From positions 1 through 64,000 of the forward strand of contig NZ_NMWV01000016.1 of assembly GCF_002860405.1 (NCBI RefSeq): DNA of 64,000 nt, in the 5' to 3' direction. Shown here piece by piece: positions 1-8,935 of this stretch (the stretch's first letter is position 1; every line of letters begins with the position of its first letter). Both the position numbers and the translations under genes were made by a program. This stretch comes from Bifidobacterium imperatoris (GTDB taxonomy: Bacteria > Actinomycetota > Actinomycetes > Actinomycetales > Bifidobacteriaceae). Under the pieces are notes generated by a model, which had not been told where the DNA came from, did no database searches, and was given only the letters and a program-made list of their open reading frames with translations.

Positions 1-326
1 GTCCCCGCCGCGTCTACGACGCACCACGCACCCCGTGGGAGCGGCTCAAGGAGTTCGACGAGGCGGACAGGGCCGCCGGCGGCCCCGGCTTCATACCCGA
101 CGACAAGCGAGAGGAGATCGAACACACGCTCGCGACCGTGAACCCGGCCGAGCTCGTCCGCCGCATCCACGACATCCAGGACCGGCTCGAAGCACTGGCG
201 GCACCGCGCACCGCGCGGCTGGCCAGACGCATGGGCCCGGACATGGCATACTTGAACAAGACGCTCGCCCGGATCGCGGGCGTCGAACCGGAAGACGACG
301 AAACCCCACAAGCCGACGCGGACTAG
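1..326 (+). CDS. C-terminal end of an integrase-type transposase (5' part outside window)
   Basis: The frame is open from the first bases of the window to TAG at 324-326, giving about 107 visible codons. The visible N-terminal stretch VYDAPRTPWERL resembles the conserved segment just after the catalytic core of DDE integrase-type transposases (the YDxPxTPxxRL pattern), and the rest is a charged, helix-forming tail. An internal ATG at 232 and a GTG at 138 are unlikely starts because the homology lies upstream of them. The DNA is strongly GC-rich (43 of 60 at 61-120) and changes abruptly to AT-rich DNA after the stop, which fits an insertion-sequence edge. The catalytic residues are not visible, so neither the IS family nor activity can be judged. 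Confidence 0.6.
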   Translation, partial: PRRVYDAPRTPWERLKEFDEADRAAGGPGFIPDDKREEIEHTLATVNPAELVRRIHDIQDRLEALAAPRTARLARRMGPDMAYLNKTLARIAGVEPEDDETPQADAD

Positions 327-575
327 GATTTCACGCTCACCACAGGTGAGGCACCACTCCGGATTACGCGCTCATTTTCAAATGAGGCACCTCGAATGTC
401 ATATCATACGAATGGACAATCATTATTTGTGTGTCGTCTAGAGAAGTTCGTGTGGGATTCTTGTGTCTGCAGCTTAATTGTTTGTATTTCGAGATTATGC
501 ATAGTTAGTTAACATGATCCTCCTATGTTGTTCTTTCGTCGTTACAACGCGACAACAACACTGTGGGAGAGAATT

Positions 576-2216
576 ATGAAAACACGCCACATCACCTCAT
601 TGGTTGCGGCCGGAGCGGCTATCGTCATGCTGCTCAGTGGTTGCGGATCGACTGGTTCGTCCAGCAATGCCAGCAGCACGGCAGGTTCCAATATTATTTC
701 CGTTTACGGCAGCGAACCTGCACACCCGCTGTTTCCGGGCGCTGTGACCGAAGCTGGCGGCGGCAAGGTCGTCGATCAGCTGTTTGCAGGCTTGGTTACG
801 TACGATGCCAAGGGTGGCATTCACAACGAGGTGGCTGAGAGCATCACCTCCAGCGACAATGCCACGCATTACGTCATCAAGATTAAGAAGGGTTGGAAGT
901 TCACCGACGGCACGCCGGTCACCGCTCATTCCTTCGTGGATGCATGGAATTACACCGCCAACAGCGCCAACAAGCAGGGTAGCGCCAGCTTCTTCAGCAC
1001 CATCCAGGGTTATGACGATTTGCAGAAGTCTGATGTTGACCCGAGCGCCACGCTTTCTGGTCTGAAGGTTGTGGACGATTACACCATCGATGTGAAGCTC
1101 AGCCAGCCTGATTCCGCATTCCCAGTCAAGTCTGGCAGCCACGCATACATGCCGCTTCCGGAATCCGCGTTCAAGGATCCGAAGAAGTTTGGTGAGAACC
1201 CGGTTGGTAACGGCCCATACAAGTTTGTCTCTTGGAGCCATAACCGCAGCATCAAGATGGTCAAGAACCCTGACTACAAGGGCAATCGCGTGGCCAAGAA
1301 CGATGGCCTTGACTTCATGATCTACACGTCTCCGGACTCCGCTTATGCTGATCTGCGCGGCGGCAACCTGGACTTCACTCACGCCATCCCATCCACCGCG
1401 CTGAAGACCTTCCAGTCCGATAAGTCAATCAAGGCCTACAACCAGCCCGGTGGCAACACCCTCACCTTCACCATTCCGGAATGGCTTGACCACTTCGGCC
1501 AGAATGAGGAAGGCAACCTGCGTCGTCAGGCCATTTCCATGTCCATCGACCGCAAGACCATCGCCGAGAAGATTTTCAACAACACGTCCACGCCGGCCGT
1601 TGACTTCATTGCAGCGCCAATCAGCGCATACTCCAAGAACCTCAAGGGCAATGAAGTGCTGAAGTACAACCCGAAGAAGGCCAAGGAACTGTGGGCCAAG
1701 GCCAACGCCATCGCCCCGTGGAGCGGCGACTTTAAGATCGCCTACAACGCCGATGGCAACGCCAAGGGCTGGGTTGAGGCTGTGTGCAACTACGTCAAGA
1801 ACACGCTCGGCATCAATGCCGAGGGCGCTCCAATGTCCACTTCCGATGAGTTCCTCTCCAACGTGGACTCCGGCAAGATGACCACCGCATACCGCAGTGG
1901 TTGGGGCCCGGATTATCCGTCCGCAGACAACTACCTGGTGCAGCTGTACGCTTCCAGCTCCGCCGATGGCAAGGGCGCGAACTCCGGCAACTACAAGAAC
2001 CCTGAGTTCGATGCGCTGATGGACAAGGCTCTTTCCGCGTCCTCCACTGAGGAAGCCGACAAGTACTACCAGCAGGGTGAGGAGATTCTGCTGCAGGATC
2101 TTCCGGCCATTCCGCTGTGGAACCAGAACGCCACCGCAGTGAGCACCCAGTCCGTCTCCGGCGTCGAATTCGATTATGGTGGCGGCCCCGTGTTCACCGA
2201 GCTAACCAAGAAATAA
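576..2216 (+). CDS. Extracellular solute-binding lipoprotein, family 5 (oligopeptide-binding, OppA-like)
   Basis: A 546-residue lipoprotein that should bind peptides outside the membrane and deliver them to an Opp/Dpp-type ABC importer. The N-terminus is a lipoprotein signal: MKTRHITS, a hydrophobic stretch, then lipobox LLSGC with Cys23 as the likely lipidation site. The mature part carries the family 5 pattern, including GNGPYKFVSW and the late GWGPDYPSADN segment. Start 576 is chosen over an in-frame ATG at 525 because it begins the signal peptide and has GGGAGAG 6 bases upstream. No permease or ATPase gene is adjacent, so it is an orphan that probably shares a transporter encoded elsewhere. 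A hairpin terminator follows. The substrate is inferred from the family only. Confidence 0.93.
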   Translation: MKTRHITSLVAAGAAIVMLLSGCGSTGSSSNASSTAGSNIISVYGSEPAHPLFPGAVTEAGGGKVVDQLFAGLVTYDAKGGIHNEVAESITSSDNATHYVIKIKKGWKFTDGTPVTAHSFVDAWNYTANSANKQGSASFFSTIQGYDDLQKSDVDPSATLSGLKVVDDYTIDVKLSQPDSAFPVKSGSHAYMPLPESAFKDPKKFGENPVGNGPYKFVSWSHNRSIKMVKNPDYKGNRVAKNDGLDFMIYTSPDSAYADLRGGNLDFTHAIPSTALKTFQSDKSIKAYNQPGGNTLTFTIPEWLDHFGQNEEGNLRRQAISMSIDRKTIAEKIFNNTSTPAVDFIAAPISAYSKNLKGNEVLKYNPKKAKELWAKANAIAPWSGDFKIAYNADGNAKGWVEAVCNYVKNTLGINAEGAPMSTSDEFLSNVDSGKMTTAYRSGWGPDYPSADNYLVQLYASSSADGKGANSGNYKNPEFDALMDKALSASSTEEADKYYQQGEEILLQDLPAIPLWNQNATAVSTQSVSGVEFDYGGGPVFTELTKK

Positions 2217-2290
2217 ACAATCGATTCGTGCGATCGCAGCCATCATTCGCGACTGCTAACCGTGAGCGATGACTGCGTAGGTGCATAATC

Positions 2291-2328
2291 AGACGCCCGT
2301 TTGTCTCAGATGAGGCAGGCGGGCGTCT
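2291..2328 (+). terminator. Hairpin terminator after the peptide-binding protein gene
   Basis: Arms AGACGCCCG (2291-2299) and CGGGCGTCT (2320-2328) are perfectly complementary, and the loop contains a second stem TGTCTC/GAGGCA. The T-tract is short, so strength is uncertain. It lies between the solute-binding gene and the next gene on the same strand. Confidence 0.7.
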
Positions 2329-2423
2329 TGCCGCAAATCGATGTTATGCCGCAGTCGAACTGTACAATCCAAACCATTGCCAACACTGAGGCAGCTATAC
2401 AACAGAAACGAGGAGTACCTCTC

Positions 2424-4307
2424 ATGGAATTCACCGTATCCGGGACCACCGTGCGATTCGATGAACGAACACTGCAGTTCGTTTTCACGCGCAGCGGGGC
2501 CGAATGGAGCACTTGCACTGATGCCGTGCCAAGCCTGACAGCAAGCCAAGGAACATTCGCATTCACCGATGCCGTATCCATTACACATGAGCAGCGAGAA
2601 ACCGGAACCGGCGTTGGCATCCGCAGCATATACACAGGGGTCGGCCACAGTGCATACGCATTCGAAACCTATGTTTGGGTGGAGCGTTCCTCCGGCGACG
2701 TACTGTTCGAATGGATTCCACTCAATGAACAGGGGCTGAACGTTACAAACGTGGTGTGGCCTGCTCCGTTTGTTTTTGATTGTGCGGACGAACATGATGC
2801 GACATTGATTACGCACGAGCAGGGTGTACTCATTCCTAATACCTGGCCGACCGCAGTAACCACTAAAGACATCGCCTTCGATGGCCGTTATGAAACAGCC
2901 GGTGGTTACATGCCGTGGTTCGCGCAGATTCGCGCTGATGCCCACGCGTACATCGCCATCTGCGAAACTCCGTGGAACGCAGGCTACAGCATCGACCATC
3001 CGGAAAACGGTCCGTATACACACATCGGCACATGGTTCGAACCCAGCCTTGGCGCGATGAACTACCGCCGTGTAATCCGTTACCGTTTCCTCGATAATGC
3101 TGACCATACCGCGGTATGCAAAACCTACCGTGCCTACGTGAACGAACGTGGCCGTTTACGCACGCTCGCCGAAAAAGCAGCACGCAATCCTTCCGTACGT
3201 GATTTGATTGGTCGTTCCTGGGTGCACGTCGGCATCAAAACCAAAGTGCAGCCCGACTCGTCCTTCTATGATTCGGAACATCCCGAAAAGAACGATTCGC
3301 TGGTCACTTTTGCACAGCGCACCAAGCAAATGCAAACCTTGCATAGCATGGGCGCCGGCCGTCTCTACATGCATTTGGATGGTTGGGCACAGCCGGGATA
3401 CGACAATGCCCACCCTGATTATCTGCCAGCGTGCGAGGAAGCAGGCGGCTGGGAAGGTATGAAGGCGCTGGTGGATGCCGTTCATGAGCAGGGCGACATT
3501 TTCGGCACGCATGATCAATACCGTGACTACTACTTCACCGCACAAACCTTTGATGCCAACAATGCCATTCGTTTGGCGGACGGCACCATGCCCGAGCACG
3601 CGCGTTGGGCAGGTGGCCACCAAACCTACCTGTGTGCCGAACTCGCACCTGACTATGTGCGCCGCAACTTCGCTGAAATCGCAGCACACGGCGTTAAACT
3701 CGATTGTGCATACTTGGACGTATTCACTTGCAACGAGGGCGACGAATGCTCCAACCCGGAACACCGCATGACCCGACGTGAATGCTATGAACGCCGCGCT
3801 GAGTGCTTTGAATACCTGCTTTCACATGGCATCCTGTCTTCTTCTGAAGAAGTATCGGATTGGGCTGTGCCGAGCCTCGTGTTCTGCCATTACGCACCAT
3901 ACGATTTCCAGATGCGTTCGCCTGCTCAGCCGCGCCAAGGTGTGCCGGTACCGCTGTATAACCTCGTCTACCATGACTGCGTCATCGAACCGTGGATGAT
4001 GGAGCGCGTGGTGGATGGCGACGATTATATGCTTTACGCCCTGCTCAACGGTGGTGCTCCATACCTGATTCGCGACGCCGCCTATGTCGGCGTGGATGGT
4101 GACATGGATGATGAGCAGCGCGCCCGCACGGAAAACGACATCGAACGCTGCCATCAGGTCGCGGCTTTCCACGAACGAATCGGCATGCAAGAACTGGTTC
4201 GTCACGAGTTCGTTGACAGCGATCCACTCGTGCAACGTTCCGTGTTTGCGGATGGCACGTCGGTTACTTGCGATTTCCATACGCAGACCTACCGCATAAG
4301 CGAGTAA
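2424..4307 (+). CDS. GH129-type alpha-N-acetylgalactosaminidase (NagBb-like)
   Basis: A 627-residue protein without a signal peptide, as expected for the cytoplasmic bifidobacterial GH129 enzymes that release alpha-linked GalNAc from imported Tn antigen or mucin core sugars. The first 250 residues look beta-rich. The catalytic barrel carries MHLDGWAQPGYD (Asp319), GTHDQYRDYY, LDCAYLDVF (Asp432) and SSSEEVSDW (Glu475); Asp432 and Glu475 are my best candidates for nucleophile and acid/base, by analogy with GH101/GH129. Start 2424 is preferred because CGAGGAG precedes it and upstream ATGs would overlap the preceding terminator. It stands alone, with no sugar transporter or lacto-N-biose genes adjacent. 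Family assignment rests on recalled motifs and length; a related DUF5696-type hydrolase is the alternative. Confidence 0.75.
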   Translation: MEFTVSGTTVRFDERTLQFVFTRSGAEWSTCTDAVPSLTASQGTFAFTDAVSITHEQRETGTGVGIRSIYTGVGHSAYAFETYVWVERSSGDVLFEWIPLNEQGLNVTNVVWPAPFVFDCADEHDATLITHEQGVLIPNTWPTAVTTKDIAFDGRYETAGGYMPWFAQIRADAHAYIAICETPWNAGYSIDHPENGPYTHIGTWFEPSLGAMNYRRVIRYRFLDNADHTAVCKTYRAYVNERGRLRTLAEKAARNPSVRDLIGRSWVHVGIKTKVQPDSSFYDSEHPEKNDSLVTFAQRTKQMQTLHSMGAGRLYMHLDGWAQPGYDNAHPDYLPACEEAGGWEGMKALVDAVHEQGDIFGTHDQYRDYYFTAQTFDANNAIRLADGTMPEHARWAGGHQTYLCAELAPDYVRRNFAEIAAHGVKLDCAYLDVFTCNEGDECSNPEHRMTRRECYERRAECFEYLLSHGILSSSEEVSDWAVPSLVFCHYAPYDFQMRSPAQPRQGVPVPLYNLVYHDCVIEPWMMERVVDGDDYMLYALLNGGAPYLIRDAAYVGVDGDMDDEQRARTENDIERCHQVAAFHERIGMQELVRHEFVDSDPLVQRSVFADGTSVTCDFHTQTYRISE

Positions 4308-4347
4308 TATAGCCATCAGTGTCAACGTCGAAACAGGAGTAGATTAC

Positions 4348-4812
4348 ATGCCGAATCGTGCAGAACGTCGTGCCCAAGCCAAAGCCAACCGTAGGGGAGT
4401 GCCTTCGCAGTACGACCAAACCCAGGGCCGCGGCCGCTCGGGAATGATTGACGAATACCAGCTGCAGCAGAAGTCCATTCGTTTGCAGGATGGCACGGAT
4501 GGCAAGGAATGGAAGCCGAGTGGAGGCAAGATTGAGGAAACCGAAACTTTGCTCACCACCAATCCGAACTATACGAATCCAAAGATGTTCAAGGCGCCGC
4601 ATTCGGTGCGCCAGTGGTTCCGCGTGGGCAGCTGGACGCTGATTGCCCTGGCCATCATCGCATTCTTTGTGGTGATGTGGCTGCCGAGCCATCCGATGTG
4701 GCTCATCGCCACTGTCTCCGGCGTATTCATCGTCGGCGTGGTGAGCCTGTTCTTCACCGCCGGCAACTCGAAGGATAATCCGAACCTCGATCAAAACGGT
4801 ACCGCCGTCTGA
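4348..4812 (+). CDS. Conserved small membrane protein, two transmembrane helices
   Basis: A 154-residue protein of unknown function. The N-terminal half is basic and polar (starts MPNRAERRAQAKANRRG), followed by two hydrophobic helices at about residues 96-112 and 117-137 with a short turn between, and a polar tail. The arrangement predicts a cytoplasmic N-terminus with a hairpin membrane anchor. AGGAG lies about 8 bases before the ATG. It is 40 bases downstream of the glycosidase gene and may be co-transcribed. Two palindromes follow it, in the space shared with the convergent metalloprotease gene. It looks like a lineage-specific conserved hypothetical; nothing in the sequence gives a function. 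Confidence 0.8.
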   Translation: MPNRAERRAQAKANRRGVPSQYDQTQGRGRSGMIDEYQLQQKSIRLQDGTDGKEWKPSGGKIEETETLLTTNPNYTNPKMFKAPHSVRQWFRVGSWTLIALAIIAFFVVMWLPSHPMWLIATVSGVFIVGVVSLFFTAGNSKDNPNLDQNGTAV

Positions 4813-4865
4813 TTTGGTGCTGATAGCCGTAACCGGTTGTAACAACAGGCTGTAATAGGTCGTAA

Positions 4866-4916
4866 GCAGGCAGTGACTGCGCGCACGTACGAATAGAACG
4901 CGCAGTTACTGCCTGC
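4866..4916. repeat. Intergenic palindrome, GGCAGT family, copy 1
   Basis: 18-base arms (4866-4883 and 4899-4916) pair with a single G.T exception around a 15-base loop. The core GGCAGTGACTGCGCG is shared with copies at 4930-4978 and 49131-49177. It lies between convergent genes, so a bidirectional terminator role is plausible. Confidence 0.85.
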
Positions 4917-4929
4917 TTTGTATTGAAAA

Positions 4930-4978
4930 GAGGCAGTGACTGCGCGGCGGTTTCGTGAACACGCGCAATTACTGCCTC
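4930..4978. repeat. Intergenic palindrome, GGCAGT family, copy 2
   Basis: 17-base arms (4930-4946 and 4962-4978) with two non-Watson-Crick positions, carrying the same GGCAGTGACTGCGCG core as copy 1. A third half-copy, CAATTACTGCCT (4980-4991), follows directly. Confidence 0.85.
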
Positions 4979-5015
4979 CAATTACTGCCTTTTCAGGTGA
5001 TTTATCGGGCGTTTG

Positions 5016-6479
5016 CTACTGGATCGCCTCGCATTCGCCTCGATGAATCGCTTCAGCGGCCTTATCTGTGAAATCATCCATCAAATACTGTTCGTGATGA
5101 TTCTGCGCGGCATACTGCGCGCTTTGCTTAAGCCACTTCGCGTCTGCTCCCAAATATTTGATGGCATAACTACTCGTCACGCCCTCAAAACGATTCACGC
5201 CATTCTGCACCACCACTGGTGGCTGAATAGTGCCGCAATACATATGAATGGCATGGTGGGCAAGTTCATGGCGAATTGCTGCGGCAGGTGCGTAATCCGT
5301 GTCCCAGCCGCTAGCATTCGCGTTAGCGTAAATAACGTTTGGTGTAACCGGGCAATAATATGCAAACGTTTCTTTGTCTTCGAGAGCCTGCATATCCGGA
5401 TTATTGGAAGAAGACTTGGTGCAGTATTGCTTGCCGGCATTGAAATCCCAATTGACTTGCAATCCGGCAAGCTCCACGATTTTTTGGGCGCTTTCGGCAT
5501 AATTGGAGCCCATATTATTGGCTGCTGATGCAATCTTCGGCTCCAAGTCCGCCCACAACGGCTTTAATTCCACGGAATTCTGGCCATCAACCGTATACGT
5601 GTCACCATTGGTGCCCTTGAGTGTGATTTGCACTTCAAGCGGCTCGCCCTTCTTGAAATGAGCCTCTACCGTATCCGTATCGGTTTTATAGGAGGCGATG
5701 ATGTCGTCCATCTCATCAGCGTCGACGCCAATAGTGTCTCCGATTAGTTTCAAATTATTGGAATACTTGCCTAGCACGGCGATGAAGTCGGTCACATATT
5801 TGCCACCATCATCAGTAATCGGAATGCGGTACTTATCCATAAAGCCCTGTAAATCTGTGAGTGCTTCCTGGCTGTACTGCTCATACTTACCGTTAACGTA
5901 CTGGTATGTTTCCTGATATGAAGGGCGATCCTTCATCGTGATGTAGGTGACTTTGGGCTCGGTCTGTTGCTGTTGCTCCGCTTGACTTTGTGCCTGCTGA
6001 GCGGCGTCATTAAACGCCTTGTTTGCCATAGCCGCAAATCCAGCGGTAACTGCAATGAACAACAGAATCGGTATGAGAACTACTGAAATCACAATGGCTG
6101 CAATACCGCCGCCGCTCAGACCGCGCTTTTTCCTTACCGGTTGTGCGTAATAGTACTGAGATGGTGCAGGGCGCGGATTTGCCGGTACATGCGAGGCGGG
6201 TGAATTGTTCGGGCGTGCGCCAGATTGTGCATATGGATTGGATTGCTGAGCGTACGGGTATTGCTGCTGAGGATACGGATTCTGCCGAGGATTGGTTGAA
6301 TTGGTGTACTGGGGGTATGGGTGTGATTGCTGCGGCGGATTCCCCTGATATGGAGATCCGCCATATTGGCTGGGTTGGCTAGATTGATTAGCCTGATTAG
6401 GTGGATATGGATTGGGCTGATGTGATGGTGATGGCTGGCCTGTCTGCCCATATGGGTTTTGTGGTTGTTGCCCGGTCAT
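5016..6479 (-). CDS. Membrane-anchored zinc metalloprotease with proline/glutamine-rich N-terminus
   Basis: A 487-residue protein. Residues 1-115 are low complexity, rich in Pro, Gln, Asn and Tyr with NPYxQ-like repeats; one membrane helix spans about 125-147; a Gln-rich coiled stretch follows; the rest should be extracellular. The zinc site is HELAHH at 404-409, with FEGVTSSYAIKYL about 30 residues downstream offering a Glu third ligand, a gluzincin-like arrangement. Cys residues in the catalytic part (near FAYYCP and MYCG) could form a disulfide. The closest family I can name is the neutral zinc metallopeptidases (YpfJ-like), but the fit is loose. Substrates are unknown. The gene is convergent with the preceding small membrane protein gene and divergent from glgA. 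Confidence 0.75.
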   Translation of the reverse strand: MTGQQPQNPYGQTGQPSPSHQPNPYPPNQANQSSQPSQYGGSPYQGNPPQQSHPYPQYTNSTNPRQNPYPQQQYPYAQQSNPYAQSGARPNNSPASHVPANPRPAPSQYYYAQPVRKKRGLSGGGIAAIVISVVLIPILLFIAVTAGFAAMANKAFNDAAQQAQSQAEQQQQTEPKVTYITMKDRPSYQETYQYVNGKYEQYSQEALTDLQGFMDKYRIPITDDGGKYVTDFIAVLGKYSNNLKLIGDTIGVDADEMDDIIASYKTDTDTVEAHFKKGEPLEVQITLKGTNGDTYTVDGQNSVELKPLWADLEPKIASAANNMGSNYAESAQKIVELAGLQVNWDFNAGKQYCTKSSSNNPDMQALEDKETFAYYCPVTPNVIYANANASGWDTDYAPAAAIRHELAHHAIHMYCGTIQPPVVVQNGVNRFEGVTSSYAIKYLGADAKWLKQSAQYAAQNHHEQYLMDDFTDKAAEAIHRGECEAIQ

Positions 6480-6622
6480 GTTACCCCTTCGATTAAGACC
6501 TGTGCGAGTATCTCCAGTCTAGGCTGAGAGTATGTCTTTCGTCTAGTTTTTCATTCATCAGGTTGCTCTATCGGTAGGCATTTTGTGAGGTCTGGATGGG
6601 GGTTAATGTGCGGGCAAAATGC

Positions 6623-6650
6623 AAAACGCACGTTGAATGTTGTGCGTTTT
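6623..6650. promoter_or_regulatory. Inverted repeat upstream of glgA
   Basis: Arms AAAACGCAC (6623-6631) and GTGCGTTTT (6642-6650) are perfectly complementary, about 70 bases before the glgA start. The T-rich 3' side would allow a terminator or attenuator; a protein-binding operator is equally possible. Confidence 0.5.
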
Positions 6651-6718
6651 TGCAGGTCCTGTGCCTTAAAGTAGAACTTGCTTCCAGTGTTCTGATGAAA
6701 AGAAGGAGAGGCAGTCCA

Positions 6719-7969
6719 ATGAAGGTCGACATTCTCACCCGCGAATACCCGCCGCATGTCTATGGTGGCGCTGGCGTGCACGCAGAAGAACTGTCCAAGG
6801 TTTTGGCCGAACGTATCGACGTGACTGTGCGTGCTTTTGACGGCAAGCGCACTGAGGCTGATGTTCCAGCGATTCCGAATGCCGCCGAAGCCAAGGGTAG
6901 CCTTAAGGTTGTAGGCTACGATACACCGTCCGAGCTGGCTGATGCTAATGGTGCTTTGAAGACGTTCGGCGTGGATTTGCAGATCGCCAATGATGTCGAT
7001 GCTGATATCATCCACGCTCATACTTGGTACGCATGCCTTGCCGGTTATCTGGCCAAGATGCTGCACGGCACTCCGCTGGTCATTACCGCGCACTCTCTGG
7101 AGCCGTTCCGCCCGTGGAAGCGTGAACAGCTCGGTGGTGGCTACAACCTGAGCTCTTGGGCTGAGAAGGATGCTTACGAGCACGCTGATCGCGTGATCGC
7201 CGTCTCCGGTGGTATGCGTAAGGATATTCTTACCGCTTACCCGAATCTTGACCCGGATAAGGTGGTTGTGGTGTACAACGGCATCACCATGTCTGAATTC
7301 GCCACTCCGGCCGATGACGATCCGGGTTGGAAGGTCTTCGAACGTTACAACATCGACCGTTCCAAGCCGACCCTGCTGTTCGTGGGCCGTATCACCCGCC
7401 AGAAGGGTCTGCCTTACCTGCTGAAGGCACTGCACTTCGTGAACTCGGATGTTCAGGTGGTGCTGTGCGCTGGCGCTCCGGATACTCCGGAGATTATGGA
7501 AGAGGTCAAGACCTCGTTCGCCGAGCTCGATAAGGAGCGTGGCAACATCGTGTGGATTGAGGAGATGCTGCCGAAGAACGAGCTGTCTGCTCTGGAACAC
7601 GGCTGCGATGCCTTCATCTGCCCGTCGATCTACGAGCCGCTGGGCATTGTGAATCTTGAGGCTATGGCCTGTGGTCTGCCTGTGGTGGCTTCCGCCACCG
7701 GCGGTATCCCTGAGGTTGTGGTCGATGGCGAGACCGGTTTCCTGGTGCCGATTGATCAGCTGCACGATGGCACTGGTACCCCGACTGATCCGGATAAGTT
7801 TGTGCATGACATGGCCGATGCCATCAACAAGATCATGGCTGATCCGGAACTCCGCAAGAAGATGGGCCAGGCTGGCTACGAACGCGCCCGTGACGTGTTC
7901 AGCTGGGAGTCCATCGCCGACGAAACCGTCAAGGTCTACCAGTCCGTCCTCGACGAACAGAAGAAGTAA
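6719..7969 (+). CDS. glgA: Glycogen synthase, actinobacterial GlgA-type GT4 glycosyltransferase
   Basis: A 416-residue retaining glycosyltransferase of the GT-B fold, expected to transfer glucose from ADP-glucose to alpha-glucan or to maltose-1-phosphate acceptors in the cytoplasm. The N-terminal domain starts [19 protein letters not shown], the glycine-rich donor-side loop of Glg[14 protein letters not shown] opens the second Rossmann domain, and [14 protein letters not shown] with the preceding CPSIYE is the GT4 E-x7-E motif. Length matches actinobacterial GlgA/GlgM rather than the longer enterobacterial enzyme. Start 6719 follows AGAAGGAGAG; the in-frame upstream ATG at 6596 lacks homology. 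The ABC ATPase gene begins 15 bases after its stop, suggesting co-transcription. In actinobacteria this family may make ADP-glucose-derived maltose-1-phosphate instead; sequence alone does not decide. Confidence 0.9.
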   Translation: MKVDILTREYPPHVYGGAGVHAEELSKVLAERIDVTVRAFDGKRTEADVPAIPNAAEAKGSLKVVGYDTPSELADANGALKTFGVDLQIANDVDADIIHAHTWYACLAGYLAKMLHGTPLVITAHSLEPFRPWKREQLGGGYNLSSWAEKDAYEHADRVIAVSGGMRKDILTAYPNLDPDKVVVVYNGITMSEFATPADDDPGWKVFERYNIDRSKPTLLFVGRITRQKGLPYLLKALHFVNSDVQVVLCAGAPDTPEIMEEVKTSFAELDKERGNIVWIEEMLPKNELSALEHGCDAFICPSIYEPLGIVNLEAMACGLPVVASATGGIPEVVVDGETGFLVPIDQLHDGTGTPTDPDKFVHDMADAINKIMADPELRKKMGQAGYERARDVFSWESIADETVKVYQSVLDEQKK

Positions 7970-7984
7970 CAAGGAAATACGAGC

Positions 7985-8833
7985 ATGCCCACCACCGTTC
8001 TCCAACTCGACAACGTTGAATTCCGCCGCAATCGCCGTGTTATCATCACCGACGTGAACCTGACCGTCAAGGCGGGGGAGCGGTGGGTGCTGTTCGGTCC
8101 GAACGGCATCGGCAAATCAACGGCGGTGGGCATGCTCGCCACCCGCACTTTCCCTTCGGAAGGCCGCGTGTTTATTCTCGGCCATCAGCTCGGCAAATAC
8201 GATGTATTCAAGCTGCGCACGCGCATCGGTCTCGCCTCCGCTGACTTGGGCCGCCAGTTCCCTGATTTCGAAGACCCGCTGGATGCTGTGGTCACTGGTC
8301 TTTCCGCAGTAACCGGCCGCTGGCAGGATACTTATACCGAGGCTGAATATGCTCGTGCACGTCAGCTGCTGCATGACTTCCGCGTGGGCTACTTGGAAGG
8401 CAAGCAGATGTGGCGTTTGTCCGAAGGCGAACGCACGCGTGTGCTCATTGCCCGCGCACTGATGGGCGACCCGGAATTGCTCATCATGGACGAGCCGACT
8501 ACAGGCCTTGACTTAGGCGGTCGCGAACAGGTGATGCGCACGTTGAGCCGCATCGGCGAGGAAAGCTCCAACCGTGCGGTGGTGCTCGTGACCCACCGTC
8601 TTGAGGAGATTCCTGCTGGCTTCGACCATATCGCCATCATGGGCCGCAAGCCGATTTCGGCTGAGGATGCCACGAGCGATGGTATCGACGCAATGGGTAA
8701 CCCCGGAGCTGGCACCATCATCTATTCCGGTCCGCTCGAAGAAGGCCTGACCGACGAGCGTCTCTCCGCCCTGTTCGGCATGCCCATCGAAGTCGAACAC
8801 AGCCACGGCCGCTGGTCCGCCTACGCAGTGTGA
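7985..8833 (+). CDS. ABC transporter ATP-binding protein, single domain
   Basis: A 282-residue nucleotide-binding subunit with Walker A GPNGIGKST, signature LSEGERTRVLIARAL, Walker B LLIMDEPTTGLD and switch His in LVTHRLEEIP. The signature LSEGE differs from the usual LSGGQ. The family resembles the ModF/YlmA group of stand-alone ATPases, which often lack a dedicated permease. No membrane partner is encoded nearby. It follows glgA after 15 bases and is likely in the same transcript. The substrate is unknown, and a regulatory rather than transport role is possible because no permease is present. Confidence 0.85.
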   Translation: MPTTVLQLDNVEFRRNRRVIITDVNLTVKAGERWVLFGPNGIGKSTAVGMLATRTFPSEGRVFILGHQLGKYDVFKLRTRIGLASADLGRQFPDFEDPLDAVVTGLSAVTGRWQDTYTEAEYARARQLLHDFRVGYLEGKQMWRLSEGERTRVLIARALMGDPELLIMDEPTTGLDLGGREQVMRTLSRIGEESSNRAVVLVTHRLEEIPAGFDHIAIMGRKPISAEDATSDGIDAMGNPGAGTIIYSGPLEEGLTDERLSALFGMPIEVEHSHGRWSAYAV

Positions 8834-8882
8834 TTCATGCGATATGGAGCAGCAGGACTATGTTGCTCAGCATCTTCTGCGA

Positions 8883-8917
8883 TATAGAATTGTATTTTAG
8901 TAAGTTACGATTCTATA
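8883..8917. promoter_or_regulatory. Inverted repeat ahead of the AAA ATPase gene
   Basis: Arms at 8883-8894 and 8906-8917 (TATAGAATTGTA against TACGATTCTATA) pair at 11 of 12 positions around an 11-base loop, ending 18 bases before the ATG. The location suggests an operator or a hairpin controlling translation of the downstream ATPase. Confidence 0.45.
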
Positions 8918-8935
8918 AATCGGAAGTAGGTTCTT

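Noticed and set aside
2301..2423. Upstream extension of the GH129 gene from an ATG at 2301
   Set aside because: It would begin inside the terminator hairpin of the previous gene, and CGAGGAG sits before the ATG at 2424.
6551..8005. Open frame of 484 codons antisense to glgA
   Set aside because: Shadow of glgA; no start signal and no family resemblance.
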